From contig JAFTPT010000042.1 of the NCBI GenBank assembly GCA_017463155.1, positions 62,001 through 126,000 of the forward strand: a stretch of DNA of 64,000 nucleotides, given 5' to 3'. The notes beneath the pieces were generated by a model, which saw only the letters and a list, made by a program, of their open reading frames with translations, did not search any database and was not told where the DNA came from. The position numbers and the translations under genes were made by a program. The first letter of the stretch is position 1, and each line of letters opens with the position of its first letter. This stretch comes from Blautia sp. (GTDB lineage Bacteria; Bacillota; Clostridia; Lachnospirales; Lachnospiraceae). Shown here one piece after another: positions 16,480-26,123 of the stretch.

Positions 16480-16592
16480 AGTAAGCCGCTCGCAGTTGGA
16501 TGGCAGAGGATTGAGGAAGGACGCTGCCTGCAGATGAAGATCTCTCCGTAAAACTGTGAGCGATACTATATTATACGAAGGAGGTGATCGCT

Positions 16593-18758
16593 GTGGCAGA
16601 TCGTTTTAAGGAGAAGATCCGGAGACAGGCACAGCAGGTAGTGGACATCCGGAGAGTGATCGATAAGGACACGGCGGGGCTTGCGGCTTTTCTGGAGCAA
16701 TACAGGGCCCGGCGGAGGTACCGGATCCCCGAGGAACGGTTGAAGAAGATCTGCCGGTACGAGGTGGAGATCCTGGCCGGACGTCCCTGCATCATGCTGC
16801 GGCCGACTGGCCGTGAACCGGAAAGAGCGGTCCTGTTTTTCTATGGGAGCGGGTACTTTCAGACGCCGGACAAGGATGATTTTCTCTTTGCGGCGGAAAC
16901 GGCAGACAGGACCTGCTCCGAGGTGTGGTTTCCGCTGTACCCGCTGGCACCGGAAGCGGATATATCCGTGATCATGAAGCATGCGGAAGAGCTGTACCGT
17001 GAAATGCTGGGAAGATGGGGCAGCGAACGCATCGTATGGCAGGGCAATTCATCGGGCGGCACCACCTGCCTGTACCTGTGCCTGAAGATCCGTCATGACG
17101 GCGATGCGCTTCCTTATCCGGCCAGGATCCTGCTGGTATCGCCGGCCGTGCAGATGCCGCCGTCGGATGAACAGGCCGAAAAGATGAAAAGCATCGAAGA
17201 AAAGGATCATCTGCTGCCGGTGAGCTACTGCTTCGGCATTTCAGAGATCCTGTCACATCCGGAGTATGAATACCTGAAGGACCTCTTCGCGATGGACTGG
17301 ACCGGCTTTCCGCGGATGATGGTGGTGTACGGGACGGACGAGATCTTTTATGCTTTTCTGGATGAGCTTCGGGCGAAGGCCAGGGAAAGCCATGTGCCGA
17401 TGCGCGGGATCACGGGAAAGCAGAAAGAACACTGCTGGCCGTACAAAGGGAGTTCGGAGGACGCCCTGAGAGCCCGTAAAAAGCTGCAGGACTATGTCCG
17501 GGACGACGAGTGGCGCATCGAAGAAGAGACATCCGTAGAGATCCCCATCGTCCATGTCTACACGGCCGGAGACGACCTGGAAGCCCGCATGGTGATGAAA
17601 AGTCTGGAGGAAAATGACATTCCCTGTTTCCGGAAAGAGGAGGGCAGCGGAGGATTCATGGCGCTGTACGGCGGACATGCGAGCGTGACCGTCTATATCT
17701 ATGTGGCCCAAAGAGACGCGGAAAAAACCGAAGCACTGCTGAACGGGATCGGACGCCTGGCAGAGTGGGAGGAACCTGTGGAAGAACTGCGGGAAGAAGA
17801 CCGCCGGCAGGCCGGAGCGAAGGCAGAAGCAGAGAAATCAAAGCCGGAGGCGGAACAGGACGAGACAGGATCGGAAAAGCCGGAGCCGGAGAAGGCGGAA
17901 CCGGGAGAGGCCGAAGCACAGAAAACGAAGTCCGGCGAGGAGAAAAGGGAGGGGTGCGAGCTCAGCGTGGCCCGCTGCAGAACCTTCTACCAGCAGTACC
18001 TGCAGGGGTTCGACACCTCCGACGACAAGATCCGCCTGAAGATCGTGCACACCGAGGGCGTGATCCGTTTCGCAAAGGAGATCGCGGAACGGGAAGGACT
18101 GTCCGAGGAGGACAGGAAGCTGGCGGAGATCATTGCCATGCTCCACGACATCGGAAGGTATGAACAGATCCGGCGCTATGACAGCTTTGAGCCTTCTACG
18201 ATGGATCACGCGTCCTTCGGCGCGGAGCTTCTGTTTGAGCCGAAGGACGGTGCGGAGCCCTGGATCCGTTCTTTCATCGGGACGGATGCCTATGATGAGA
18301 TCATCCGGACCGCCATCGCCCTTCACAGTGATTACGAGCTCCCGGCGATCGAAGATCCGCAGGTGCGTCTGCATGCACAGCTGATCCGCGATGCGGACAA
18401 GCTTGACAACTGCAGGGTGAAGCTGGTGGAGAGCGTGGAACTGCTTCTGGGGCTTTCCGCGGAAGAGGTGGGAAGGCAGAAGATTTCGGACAAGGTCTGG
18501 CAGGCTTGTCTGGAGAGAAGATCCGTCTACTCGCCGGACCGGGTCACCCGGATGGATTACTGGGTTTCCTATGTGGCCTATCTGTTCGACCTGTTTTTTG
18601 TGTCTTCCAGAAAGATCGTGATGGAAAAAGACTTTGTAGACCGGACCATTGACCGGATCCCCTACTCGGATCCGGATACAAAGGAAAAGATGGAAGAGCT
18701 GCGTGAAATGGTGAAGGAAGCACTCGCCGGTGAAGCAAAGATAGAAGAGAAGAGCTGA
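16593..18758 (+). CDS. Three-domain fusion: alpha/beta hydrolase, DUF2007-like, HD phosphohydrolase
   Basis: GTG 16593 is the best start: AAGGAGG (16578-16584) sits 8 nt upstream, whereas the in-frame GTG at 16584 overlaps that box. The product is 721 aa. Residues about 40-300 form an esterase-type alpha/beta hydrolase with FFYGSGYF, YPLAPE, the nucleophile elbow GNSSG (Ser153), an Asp in YGTDE (Asp249) and a His in KEHCWPY (His280). Residues about 315-390 resemble DUF2007 (putative signal-transducing domain). A Glu/Lys/Ala/Pro-rich linker (about 395-455) leads to an HD domain: His486, His518-Asp519 in MLHDIGRYEQ, His578, and Asp600 in RDADKLDN. The substrates are unknown. It stands alone between terminators. 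Confidence 0.8.
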   Translation: MADRFKEKIRRQAQQVVDIRRVIDKDTAGLAAFLEQYRARRRYRIPEERLKKICRYEVEILAGRPCIMLRPTGREPERAVLFFYGSGYFQTPDKDDFLFAAETADRTCSEVWFPLYPLAPEADISVIMKHAEELYREMLGRWGSERIVWQGNSSGGTTCLYLCLKIRHDGDALPYPARILLVSPAVQMPPSDEQAEKMKSIEEKDHLLPVSYCFGISEILSHPEYEYLKDLFAMDWTGFPRMMVVYGTDEIFYAFLDELRAKARESHVPMRGITGKQKEHCWPYKGSSEDALRARKKLQDYVRDDEWRIEEETSVEIPIVHVYTAGDDLEARMVMKSLEENDIPCFRKEEGSGGFMALYGGHASVTVYIYVAQRDAEKTEALLNGIGRLAEWEEPVEELREEDRRQAGAKAEAEKSKPEAEQDETGSEKPEPEKAEPGEAEAQKTKSGEEKREGCELSVARCRTFYQQYLQGFDTSDDKIRLKIVHTEGVIRFAKEIAEREGLSEEDRKLAEIIAMLHDIGRYEQIRRYDSFEPSTMDHASFGAELLFEPKDGAEPWIRSFIGTDAYDEIIRTAIALHSDYELPAIEDPQVRLHAQLIRDADKLDNCRVKLVESVELLLGLSAEEVGRQKISDKVWQACLERRSVYSPDRVTRMDYWVSYVAYLFDLFFVSSRKIVMEKDFVDRTIDRIPYSDPDTKEKMEELREMVKEALAGEAKIEEKS

Positions 18759-18814
18759 AGGACCGCGCATCAAAAATGCAAAGGAACAAAGGATTCCAAA
18801 GGACGGATCATAGA

Positions 18815-18865
18815 AAAAAGGCCGGAGCCTGATGAGTGAAATATACTCACCGGGCTCCGGCTTTT
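18815..18865. terminator. Bidirectional terminator between convergent genes
   Basis: The stem GCCGGAGCC (18821-18829) / 18853-18861 has an inner GAGT/ACTC helix. It is flanked by an A-run on the left and a T-run on the right, so it can end both the hydrolase/HD gene (+) and the phosphorylase gene (-). Confidence 0.75.
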
Positions 18866-18920
18866 CTGCCGGAAAGGCAGTAAACGATCTGATCTTTTTA
18901 TTGTCCGGGACTTGCTCTTG

Positions 18921-21356
18921 TCAGCCCATGCAGACCGTCACGTGGTATTCTTTCTTTCCTTCTTCCATCGGGATGCAGCAGCCTTCGTATTCCGTGCCGT
19001 CCACGATGATCTTTTTGACGCCCTTCTGTACATGATCCGGGTTCTTCACATCAATGTAATACATGGCGCCGCGGTACAGCCTGGTCAGCGAGAAGTCGCC
19101 GAAATCCTCCGGCACGCAGGGATCGATGCAGAGCCCGTTGTAGGAGGGCTGCACGCCCAGGATCGCCTGGGAAAGATTCCAGAAGGTCCAGGCGGCCGTT
19201 CCGGTCAGCCAGCTGTTCTTGGCTTCGCCGTGGAACTTGGCATCCGCGCCGGCGATCATCTGTGAATAGACGTAAGGCTCGGTCCGGTGGATCTCGCTGA
19301 TCTCCTCGGTGTAGGAGGGACAGGTCTTCCGGTAGATCTCAAACGCACGGTTGCCGCGTCCGATAACGGTCTCCGCGATGGAGATCCAGGGATTGTTGTG
19401 GCAGAAGATACCTGCGTTCTCCTTGTATCCCGGCGGGTAGGAGGAAATCTCACCGAGATTCAGATAATACTTTGTGTAGGCGGGCTGCAGGATCATGATG
19501 CCGTATTTGGAATCAAGACGTTCCTTGACGGAATCCAGAGCCTTTTCGGCAAGGCCTTCCTTGACGCCGATGCCGGCGATCACGCAGAAGCCCTGCGGTT
19601 CGATAAAGATCTGGCCTTCCTCGCAGTCCTTGGATCCGACCTTGTTGGATTCGGCATCATAGGCGCGGAGGAACCATCCTCCGTCCCAACCGGCATCAAG
19701 GACCGCCTGGTACATATCCGCGACAGCCTTGTCGGCCAGCTCAGCCTCGGCGTGGTTTCCGCGGATGCGGCTGATCTCGGCAAATTCGGTTCCGTACTTG
19801 ACAAACATGCCGGCGATGAACACGGATTCGGCGACAGGTCCCTCGGAGGGTCCGGTGGTCTGGAAGGACTCGCCCGGCTCCTCGGAGAAGCAGTTGAGGT
19901 TCAGGCAGTCATTCCAGTCCGCACGGCCGATCAGCGGGAGCTTGTGCGGGCCCAGATGGGTGCGGATATAGTTGAAGGAACGGTTCAGGTGTTCGTACAG
20001 CGGCTGTGCCAGTTCCACCTTGTTGTCGAAGGGGACGCTCTCCTCGAGGATCGAGAAATCGCCGGTCTCCTTCAGATAGGCGGCGGTCGCCGCGATCAGC
20101 CAGAGCGGATCATCGTTGAAGCCGCTTCCGATATCCAGGTTGCCCTTCTTGGTAAGGGGCTGGTACTGATGATAGGCGGAGCCATCCTCGAATTGGGTCG
20201 CCGCGATATCCAGGATACGCTCGCGCGCACGCTCGGGGATCAGATGGACAAAGCCGAGAAGATCCTGGCAGGAATCACGGAAGCCCATGCCGCGCCCGGT
20301 ACCGGACTCGTAGTAGGAAGCGGAGCGGGACATGTTGAAGGTGATCATGCACTGGTACTGGTTCCAGATGTTGGCCATGCGGTTCACATGCTCGTTTTCA
20401 CTCTTGACGCCGTAGCGGGAGAGAAGACGGTTCCAGTCGGCACACAGCGCGTCAAAGGCTTCGGCGACCTGCGCGGAGGTGCTGAACTTTTTGATGATCT
20501 CGTGGGCGGGATCCTTCCGGATCACATTCGGGGCCACAAACTTCTGATCCTTCGGGTTCTCACAGTAGCCGAGGATGAAGACCAGCTCTTTTTCCTCGCC
20601 GGGCTTCAGCGTGATGTTGAACTGATGGCTGGCGATGGGGTACCATCCGCTGGCCACGGAATTGCGTGCTTTGTTCTCGACGACGGCAACCGGGAAGGCG
20701 TTTCCGTTGTTGAGTCCCAGAAATTCGTCCCGGCTGGTATCGTAACCGTCGGCCTCGGCGTTCACGGTAAAGAAGCTGTAGTGATTCCGGCGTTCACGGT
20801 ACTCGGTCTTATGGTAGATCGTGCTTCCCTCGATCTCGACTTCTCCGATGCTCAGGTTCCGCTGGAAGTTGGTGGAATCATCTACCGCGTTCCACAGACA
20901 GAATTCGACGTAGGAGAAGAGGGAGAAGCTCTTGTCGTGATCGGAGTTGTTGCGGAGGGTCAGGCGGTTGATCTCGCACGGAGTCCCCAGGGGGACAAAA
21001 GCGAGAAGATCGGCGGAAAGGCCGTTCTTTGCACCGTGGAAGCGGCTGTAGCCCAGCCCGTGGCGGCATTCATACTCGTCTAAAGGAGTCTTGGACGGCA
21101 TGGTTCCGGGATTCCAGATATCCTCGCCGTCATGGATATAGTAGTATTTACCGTTGGAATCGACGGGGATATTATTGTAGCGATACCGGGTGATGCGGAG
21201 AAGCTTTGCATCTTTATAGAAGCTGTATCCTCCGCAGGTATTCGAGATCAGCGAAAAAAAGTCCTGCGATCCCAGGTAATTGATCCAGGGAAGCGGCGTA
21301 TCCGGTGTTGTTATGACATATTCTTTGGATATATCATCAAAATAGCCGAATTTCAT
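18921..21356 (-). CDS. cbp: Cellobiose phosphorylase (GH94)
   Basis: This enzyme phosphorolyses cellobiose to glucose 1-phosphate and glucose, saving ATP. At 811 aa it matches GH94 cellobiose phosphorylases throughout: [15 protein letters not shown] at the N-terminus, the beta-sandwich, and an (alpha/alpha)6 barrel with [15 protein letters not shown] and [13 protein letters not shown]. Asp483 in WND is the expected general acid. Substrate assignment (cellobiose rather than laminaribiose or chitobiose) is by overall similarity. No signal peptide is present, so it is cytoplasmic. The start has AAGGAGG. It diverges from lacI, and the lacI/ABC operon next door presumably imports its substrate. 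Confidence 0.93.
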   Translation of the reverse strand: MKFGYFDDISKEYVITTPDTPLPWINYLGSQDFFSLISNTCGGYSFYKDAKLLRITRYRYNNIPVDSNGKYYYIHDGEDIWNPGTMPSKTPLDEYECRHGLGYSRFHGAKNGLSADLLAFVPLGTPCEINRLTLRNNSDHDKSFSLFSYVEFCLWNAVDDSTNFQRNLSIGEVEIEGSTIYHKTEYRERRNHYSFFTVNAEADGYDTSRDEFLGLNNGNAFPVAVVENKARNSVASGWYPIASHQFNITLKPGEEKELVFILGYCENPKDQKFVAPNVIRKDPAHEIIKKFSTSAQVAEAFDALCADWNRLLSRYGVKSENEHVNRMANIWNQYQCMITFNMSRSASYYESGTGRGMGFRDSCQDLLGFVHLIPERARERILDIAATQFEDGSAYHQYQPLTKKGNLDIGSGFNDDPLWLIAATAAYLKETGDFSILEESVPFDNKVELAQPLYEHLNRSFNYIRTHLGPHKLPLIGRADWNDCLNLNCFSEEPGESFQTTGPSEGPVAESVFIAGMFVKYGTEFAEISRIRGNHAEAELADKAVADMYQAVLDAGWDGGWFLRAYDAESNKVGSKDCEEGQIFIEPQGFCVIAGIGVKEGLAEKALDSVKERLDSKYGIMILQPAYTKYYLNLGEISSYPPGYKENAGIFCHNNPWISIAETVIGRGNRAFEIYRKTCPSYTEEISEIHRTEPYVYSQMIAGADAKFHGEAKNSWLTGTAAWTFWNLSQAILGVQPSYNGLCIDPCVPEDFGDFSLTRLYRGAMYYIDVKNPDHVQKGVKKIIVDGTEYEGCCIPMEEGKKEYHVTVCMG

Positions 21357-21386
21357 GGTGACCCTCCTTAAATTATGAGATTATTT

Positions 21387-21400
21387 GGCTACGAAAACGA
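21387..21400. promoter_or_regulatory. Putative LacI-family operator in the cbp leader
   Basis: GGCTACGAAAACGA lies 31-44 nt upstream of the cbp start codon. It matches the sites at 22797 and 26242 (complement) over GGCTACGWAAAC. Confidence 0.5.
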
Positions 21401-21578
21401 ATAAGTACTGATAACAGACGCATAATATGCAGAAACAAATGCTCTGTTTCCTATGTAGAATAGCAGAAAACATGCGTAAAATCAACAGTTTTTAGAGGAA
21501 TATCGCGGTTTCGCACACGTTTTCGGGATCTGGAGGCGACGGCCCGGGCGGGGAAAGAGAGTGTTTGAAAACCGTTTG

Positions 21579-21600
21579 CGAAAACATTTCGATGTTTTCG
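21579..21600. promoter_or_regulatory. Inverted repeat, candidate operator
   Basis: CGAAAACAT (21579-21587) and ATGTTTTCG (21592-21600) are perfect complements around TTCG, centrally placed between the divergent genes. Confidence 0.4.
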
Positions 21601-21705
21601 ATAAACTTCCATAAAAAACCACCAAACGATGGTGCATTTGCAGGCATCTGATTTAATGCTATTTACTAAAAATGGACGAAATCACCAAAAACACGAAAAA
21701 AAGGC

Positions 21706-21734
21706 TTGCGTTTTAGGGTAAATCGCGCTAAGAT
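21706..21734 (+). promoter_or_regulatory. SigA-type promoter for lacI
   Basis: TTGCGT (21706-21711), a 17-bp spacer and TAAGAT (21729-21734), followed at once by an ACGAAAACGA operator-like site. Confidence 0.65.
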
Positions 21735-21740
21735 AAAACC

Positions 21741-21750
21741 ACGAAAACGA
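21741..21750. promoter_or_regulatory. Putative operator overlapping the lacI start region
   Basis: ACGAAAACGA repeats exactly the core of the 21387 site and lies about 7 nt after the -10 box, a position expected to give autorepression. Confidence 0.45.
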
Positions 21751-21783
21751 TTAAGGAGCCAACAGGAAGGATTGAGGCACGCT

Positions 21784-22797
21784 ATGGTTTCCATGAAAGA
21801 AATCGCAAAGAGATGCAATGTCTCAATCGCCACAGTCAGTAAAGCCATCAATGACTATTCGGATATCGGCGAAGAGACAAAGAACTACATACTTAAAACC
21901 GCTTCCGAAATGGGCTATCTGCCGAATTCATCTGCAAGAGCCTTGAAAACGAAACGCAGCTACAATTTGGGCGTTCTCTTCGTGGATGAAGGGATGAGCG
22001 GACTGACGCATGACTATTTCAATCACGTTCTTGAGAGTTTTCGGAAGACAGCGCAGGAGAAGGGCTACGACATCACCTTCGCGATCGGCAAGGATTCCGG
22101 CAGGAAGATGAACTACTATGAACACTGCCGGTACCGCGGGGTCGACGGAGTCGTGATGGCCTGTGTGGACTTCTACACGGAGGAAGCACAGGAACTGGTC
22201 CGGTCCAATCTCCCGGTGGTCACCATCGACCACGTGTTTGACGGAAGGATCTCGGTCGTCTCCAATAATTCGCAGGGCATGGAAAAGCTTGTGGATTATG
22301 TATATGAGAAGGGACACCGCAAGATCGCCTACATTCACGGGGAGGATACCTCGGTGACAAGAGCGCGTCTGACAAGCTTCTTCAGGACGACACAGGGACT
22401 CGGCCTCGACATTCCGGAGGAGTACATCCGCACCGCCCCCTACAGGGACGCGGACGCGGCGGCGGAAGTGACCGGAGAGCTTTTGAATCTCCCGGATCCG
22501 CCGACCTGCATCTTCTACCCTGACGATTATGCCGCCTTCGGCGGATTCAACGAGATCAGGGAGAGGGGACTCAGGGTTCCGGACAATGTATCGATCGTCG
22601 GGTATGACGGCATCACCGCTACCAGGATCCTCGAGCCGAAACTGACCACCATGTGTCAGGATACGGAGGCCATCGGAAGGATCGCAGCCGAGAAACTCAT
22701 CGAGCTGATCGAAAATCCAAGGACAGCCCTGGTCGACAAATTCACGGTCAACGGGTCACTGTTCAAGGGAGCGTCGGTCAGGACACTGAACGCATAG
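21784..22797 (+). CDS. LacI family transcriptional regulator
   Basis: The start at ATG 21784 is chosen over an upstream in-frame ATG because it opens directly into the helix-turn-helix and has GAGG 6 nt upstream. The 337-aa product has the LacI DNA-binding head (MKEIAKRCNVSIATVSKAIN, then NSSARALKTKRS hinge) and a periplasmic-binding-protein-like sensor domain (TIDHVFDG, HRKIAYIHGE, SIVGYDG, TTMCQDTEAIG). It probably represses cbp and the downstream ABC genes and releases on a cello-oligosaccharide or phosphorylated intermediate; the ligand is inferred only from context. Operator-like sites flank it on both sides. Confidence 0.92.
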   Translation: MVSMKEIAKRCNVSIATVSKAINDYSDIGEETKNYILKTASEMGYLPNSSARALKTKRSYNLGVLFVDEGMSGLTHDYFNHVLESFRKTAQEKGYDITFAIGKDSGRKMNYYEHCRYRGVDGVVMACVDFYTEEAQELVRSNLPVVTIDHVFDGRISVVSNNSQGMEKLVDYVYEKGHRKIAYIHGEDTSVTRARLTSFFRTTQGLGLDIPEEYIRTAPYRDADAAAEVTGELLNLPDPPTCIFYPDDYAAFGGFNEIRERGLRVPDNVSIVGYDGITATRILEPKLTTMCQDTEAIGRIAAEKLIELIENPRTALVDKFTVNGSLFKGASVRTLNA

Positions 22798-22825
22798 GCT
22801 ACGTAAACGGCGAAGGCCGTTTGCA
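22797..22825 (+). promoter_or_regulatory. Operator-like site and small hairpin between lacI and the binding-protein gene
   Basis: GGCTACGTAAACG (22797-22809) begins on the last base of the lacI stop. It runs into a 7-bp inverted repeat, AAACGGC (22805-22811) / GCCGTTT (22816-22822). There is no T-run and no clear -35/-10 pair nearby. It may be a roadblock operator, an attenuating hairpin, or both. Confidence 0.45.
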
Positions 22826-22867
22826 GATATAGCAACAAAAACAATTTTTTATCAGGAGGGTAACAAA

Positions 22868-24199
22868 ATGAAGAAAAAAGTTATCAGCGGACTTCTTGTA
22901 GCTTCCATGCTGGCAGGCATGACCATCGCTGCAGCACCGGTTATGGCAGAAGACGCAGAGGGTTCCGTACTGAACATCTACTGCTGGAATGAAGAGTTCA
23001 AATCCCGTCTGACCGACCACTATCCGGGATATGAGGAAGTGGATGCGACCACAGGCAAGATCGGCGATGTCACCGTAAACTGGAACATCACCCCGAACCA
23101 GGACAATGCTTATCAGAACAACCTGGATGAGAACCTGCTGAAGCAGGCTGATGCAGCTGCTGATGACAAGATCGACCTGTTCCTTGTAGAAGCTGACTAT
23201 GCTCTGAAATATGTTGACACCGAGTTCACCGCTCCCGTTACCGACCTTGGCCTTACTGAGGACGAGCTGGCTGACCAGTATCAGTATACCAAAGATATCG
23301 TTACCGACGGCAACGGCGTTCTGAAGGGCGTTTCATGGCAGGGCTGCCCGGGCGTTCTGATCTACAACCGTGCGGCTGCTACCGAAGTTTTCGGTTCCGA
23401 TGATCCCGCAACCGTACAGGAGAAGGTTAAAGACTGGGATACCTTCAAGGCTACCGCAGCTGAACTCAAAGAGGCCGGCTATCAGGTTGCTGCTTCCGCA
23501 AACGATATGTTCCGCGTATTCTCCGACAACTCCTCCAGCAAGCTGGTCGAGGATGGCAAGATCGTTGTCAGCCCCGAGATCCAGCAGTGGATCGACCTTT
23601 CCAAGGAACTGGTAGACGCTGGCGAAGTCGGTACCTTTGATCTGTGGTCCGATGACTGGAACAAGGGATTCTATCCGGATGGAAAGGTATTTGCTTACTT
23701 TGGACCGGCATGGCTGATCGACTTCTGTATGGCAGCTGATACCGAAGGCTCCATCGCTCATGACGGCGGCTGGGCAGCTACCGAAGGCCCGCAGGGCTTC
23801 TCCTGGGGCGGCACCTGGATCTGCGGCGCAGCTGGCACCGACAACCCGACTCTGGTAGCAGACATCATGCGTCAGCTGACCACCAACCCCGAGATCATGA
23901 AAGACATCGTTACCGCTGACAACGACTTTGTAAACAACAAGACCGTCATGGAAGAGATGGCTGCTGACGAGTCCTATGGCGATGCTGTTCTTGGCGGACA
24001 GAACGCACTGGCTATGTTCTGCGCAGGCGCTGACAAGATCGACAGAAGCACCATGTCCAGCTATGATCAGGGTTACACCGAGGAACTCCAGAAGGCTATG
24101 AAGGACTACTTCGAAGGCAATGCTACCTACGAAGATGCTCTGCAGATGTTCTATGACAACCTGATGGTGAAATATCCGGAGCTGACTGTTGCCGAATAA
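22868..24199 (+). CDS. Sugar ABC transporter substrate-binding protein
   Basis: The 443-aa protein is an extracytoplasmic solute-binding protein of the carbohydrate (CUT1) group. It has a signal peptide (residues about 1-27, ending VMA before EDAEG) and a binding-protein body with LNIYCWNEEFKSR and later YNRAAATEVFG and WGGTWICGAAG segments. The signal peptide has no lipobox Cys, unusual for a Gram-positive binding protein, which is normally lipid-anchored. Rich use of common codons suggests high expression. It is followed by two permeases, with no ATPase gene in the locus, so a shared MsmK/MalK-type ATPase elsewhere is likely. AGGAGGG precedes the ATG. Confidence 0.9.
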   Translation: MKKKVISGLLVASMLAGMTIAAAPVMAEDAEGSVLNIYCWNEEFKSRLTDHYPGYEEVDATTGKIGDVTVNWNITPNQDNAYQNNLDENLLKQADAAADDKIDLFLVEADYALKYVDTEFTAPVTDLGLTEDELADQYQYTKDIVTDGNGVLKGVSWQGCPGVLIYNRAAATEVFGSDDPATVQEKVKDWDTFKATAAELKEAGYQVAASANDMFRVFSDNSSSKLVEDGKIVVSPEIQQWIDLSKELVDAGEVGTFDLWSDDWNKGFYPDGKVFAYFGPAWLIDFCMAADTEGSIAHDGGWAATEGPQGFSWGGTWICGAAGTDNPTLVADIMRQLTTNPEIMKDIVTADNDFVNNKTVMEEMAADESYGDAVLGGQNALAMFCAGADKIDRSTMSSYDQGYTEELQKAMKDYFEGNATYEDALQMFYDNLMVKYPELTVAE

Positions 24200-24238
24200 T
24201 TCAGAACTGACAGTTCACATGAATAAGTAACCTAAAGG

Positions 24239-24270
24239 ACATGCCTGCCTGGTACGCCGGGCAGGCATGT
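24239..24270 (+). other. Intercistronic hairpin between binding-protein and permease genes
   Basis: An 11-bp perfect stem (24239-24249 / 24260-24270) without a T-run lies 16 nt before the first permease start. Such hairpins often stabilise upstream binding-protein mRNA and lower permease expression. Confidence 0.6.
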
Positions 24271-24286
24271 GTTGTAAGGAGGCTGT

Positions 24287-25198
24287 ATGAACAACTCAAA
24301 GGGAAAGGTGGTACGCTACAATAAATGGGGCTACATTTTTCTGATCCCCTTTATTGTTGTATATGTTGTCTTCCAGCTGATCCCGCTGGTCAGTACCATT
24401 TACAATAGTTTTTTTGAAAATTACCGGTCCGGTCTGACGCAGGTGGGACCAAACTTTGTGGGACTTGCCAACTACGCAGCACTTTTCAGTGGCGGTAAGA
24501 TCTGGATCTATCTGAAAAACACGATGATCATGTGGATCATGGGCTTCATCCCGCAGATCGTTATCTCGCTTCTGCTGGGCGCCTGGTTCTCCGATCCGAG
24601 CCTTCGTCTGAAGGGACAGAGGTTCTTTAAGACCGTAATCTATCTGCCGAACCTGATCATGGCATCTGCCTTCGCCATGCTGTTCTTCACATTATTTGCC
24701 GACACGGGCCCCATCAACTCGATCCTGATGAATCTGGGGATCCTCTCGAGCCCGTTCAAGTTCATGTCGAATGTCTGGAGTGTGCGCTCTCTGGTGGCGT
24801 TTATGAACCTCCTGATGTGGTTCGGTAATACGACCATCCTTCTGATGGCCGGCATGATGGGTATCGATACCTCGCTGTTCGAAGCGGCGCAGGTGGACGG
24901 TGCCACCTCCACGCAGATCTTCTGGCGGATCACGCTGCCGCTGCTGCGTCCGATCCTGCTGTACGTGATGATCACGTCCCTGATCGGCGGCCTGCAGATG
25001 TTCGATGTTCCGCAGATCCTGACCAACGGTACGGGTCAGCCTGCTGAGACCAGCATGACGCTGATCATGTTCCTGAATAAGCACCTGTTCAGCAAGAACT
25101 TTGGTATGGGCGGTGCGCTGTCCGTATTCCTGTTCATTGTCACAGGTATCCTGTCACTCATCGTATTCCGCATCAACAGTGTGGGCAATAAGGACTGA
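24287..25198 (+). CDS. Sugar ABC transporter permease (MalF/UgpA type)
   Basis: The 303-aa inner-membrane protein has about six hydrophobic segments. The ABC-transporter EAA loop reads EAAQVDGATSTQIFWRITLPLL, which docks to the ATPase. The N-terminal segment (YIFLIPFIVVYVVFQLIP) is the first membrane helix. It pairs with the next gene as the heterodimeric channel of the cellodextrin importer. It is translated from an AAGGAGG site. Confidence 0.93.
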   Translation: MNNSKGKVVRYNKWGYIFLIPFIVVYVVFQLIPLVSTIYNSFFENYRSGLTQVGPNFVGLANYAALFSGGKIWIYLKNTMIMWIMGFIPQIVISLLLGAWFSDPSLRLKGQRFFKTVIYLPNLIMASAFAMLFFTLFADTGPINSILMNLGILSSPFKFMSNVWSVRSLVAFMNLLMWFGNTTILLMAGMMGIDTSLFEAAQVDGATSTQIFWRITLPLLRPILLYVMITSLIGGLQMFDVPQILTNGTGQPAETSMTLIMFLNKHLFSKNFGMGGALSVFLFIVTGILSLIVFRINSVGNKD

Positions 25199-25213
25199 AA
25201 GGAGGAGTGAAGC

Positions 25214-26080
25214 ATGTCGAATGATGTCGTCAAAGGCCCGGACAAGGGCATGGGAGTTCACGGCAGAAGGGCAGTATCCTATATCGTGCTGATCCTGATC
25301 AGCTTCCTCTGCCTGTTCTGGTTCTATGTACTGTTTATCAACGCGACCAGGTCCCACGCGGAGCTGACAAAGGGCTTTACCCCGGTTCCGAGCTCGTTCC
25401 TGATCACGAATCTTAAGAACGTATTTACCGGTACGCTGCCGGTGGTCCGCGGTATGCTGAACAGCTTGCTGATTGCAGCGTGCAGTGCGGTGCTCTGCAC
25501 CTATTTTTCCACGATGACCGCATATGCCATCCACGCCTATGACTTTAAGCTGAAGAAATTCATGTCGACCTTTATCCTGGCCGTCATGATGATCCCGGCC
25601 CAGGTCACCGCGCTTGGTTTCCTGCAGTTGATCGGAAAGATGGGGCTGGATGACAGCTTTATCCCGCTGATCGTTCCGTCCATCGCGGCTCCCGTTACCT
25701 ACTTCTATATGAAGCAGTATATGGAGAGCGCTCTGCCGCTGTCCCTGATCGAGGCCGCTCGTATCGATGGCTCCGGTGAGTTCCGTACCTTCAACAACAT
25801 CGTGCTTCCGCTGATGAAGCCGGCTATCGCGGTACAGGCGATCTTCACTTTTGTATCAAGCTGGAATAATTACTTTACTCCGGCCCTGGTTCTTCATACA
25901 GATACAAAGAAGACCCTCCCGATTTTGATCGCCCAGCTGCGAAGCGCGGACTTCCTGAAGTTCGATATGGGCCAGGTGTATGCCATGATCGCATTCTCGA
26001 TCTTCCCGGTCATCGTGGTCTATCTGCTTCTATCCAAGTACATCGTCGGCGGTGTGGCCGTCGGTGCCGTGAAGGGCTGA
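25214..26080 (+). CDS. Sugar ABC transporter permease (MalG/UgpE type)
   Basis: This is the second membrane subunit of the importer, 288 aa with six predicted helices. The EAA loop reads IEAARIDGSGEFRTFNNIVLPLMKPA. The N-terminal cytoplasmic stretch and the C-terminal VYLLLSKYIVGGVAVGAVKG are typical of MalG-type permeases. It starts 15 nt after the MalF-like gene with AGGAGG, and the operon ends at a strong terminator. Confidence 0.93.
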   Translation: MSNDVVKGPDKGMGVHGRRAVSYIVLILISFLCLFWFYVLFINATRSHAELTKGFTPVPSSFLITNLKNVFTGTLPVVRGMLNSLLIAACSAVLCTYFSTMTAYAIHAYDFKLKKFMSTFILAVMMIPAQVTALGFLQLIGKMGLDDSFIPLIVPSIAAPVTYFYMKQYMESALPLSLIEAARIDGSGEFRTFNNIVLPLMKPAIAVQAIFTFVSSWNNYFTPALVLHTDTKKTLPILIAQLRSADFLKFDMGQVYAMIAFSIFPVIVVYLLLSKYIVGGVAVGAVKG

Positions 26081-26123
26081 TTTTGAAAAGAACCTTTTGG
26101 GGTTCCTGTTTATGATGAAGGAG

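Larger units (their letters stand above)
21357..21783. promoter_or_regulatory. 427-bp divergent regulatory region between cbp and lacI
   Basis: The region holds no gene but many LacI-type half sites. The 8-mer CGAAAACG occurs at 21392-21399 and 21742-21749 and as its complement at 21518-21525. A 9-bp inverted repeat (21579-21600) is built on the same CGAAAAC core. The 10-mer ACGAAAACGA is exact at 21391-21400 and 21741-21750. The first copy falls in the cbp leader and the second just after the lacI -10 box. No convincing promoter for cbp was found by eye. Confidence 0.65.

Noticed and set aside
16584-16592. GTG 16584 as start of the hydrolase/HD fusion
   Set aside because: It lies inside the AAGGAGG ribosome binding site; GTG 16593 has ideal spacing.
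19287-21083. 598-codon + strand frame opposite cellobiose phosphorylase
   Set aside because: The minus-strand GH94 protein is unambiguous; the + frame has no start signal and no recognisable motifs.
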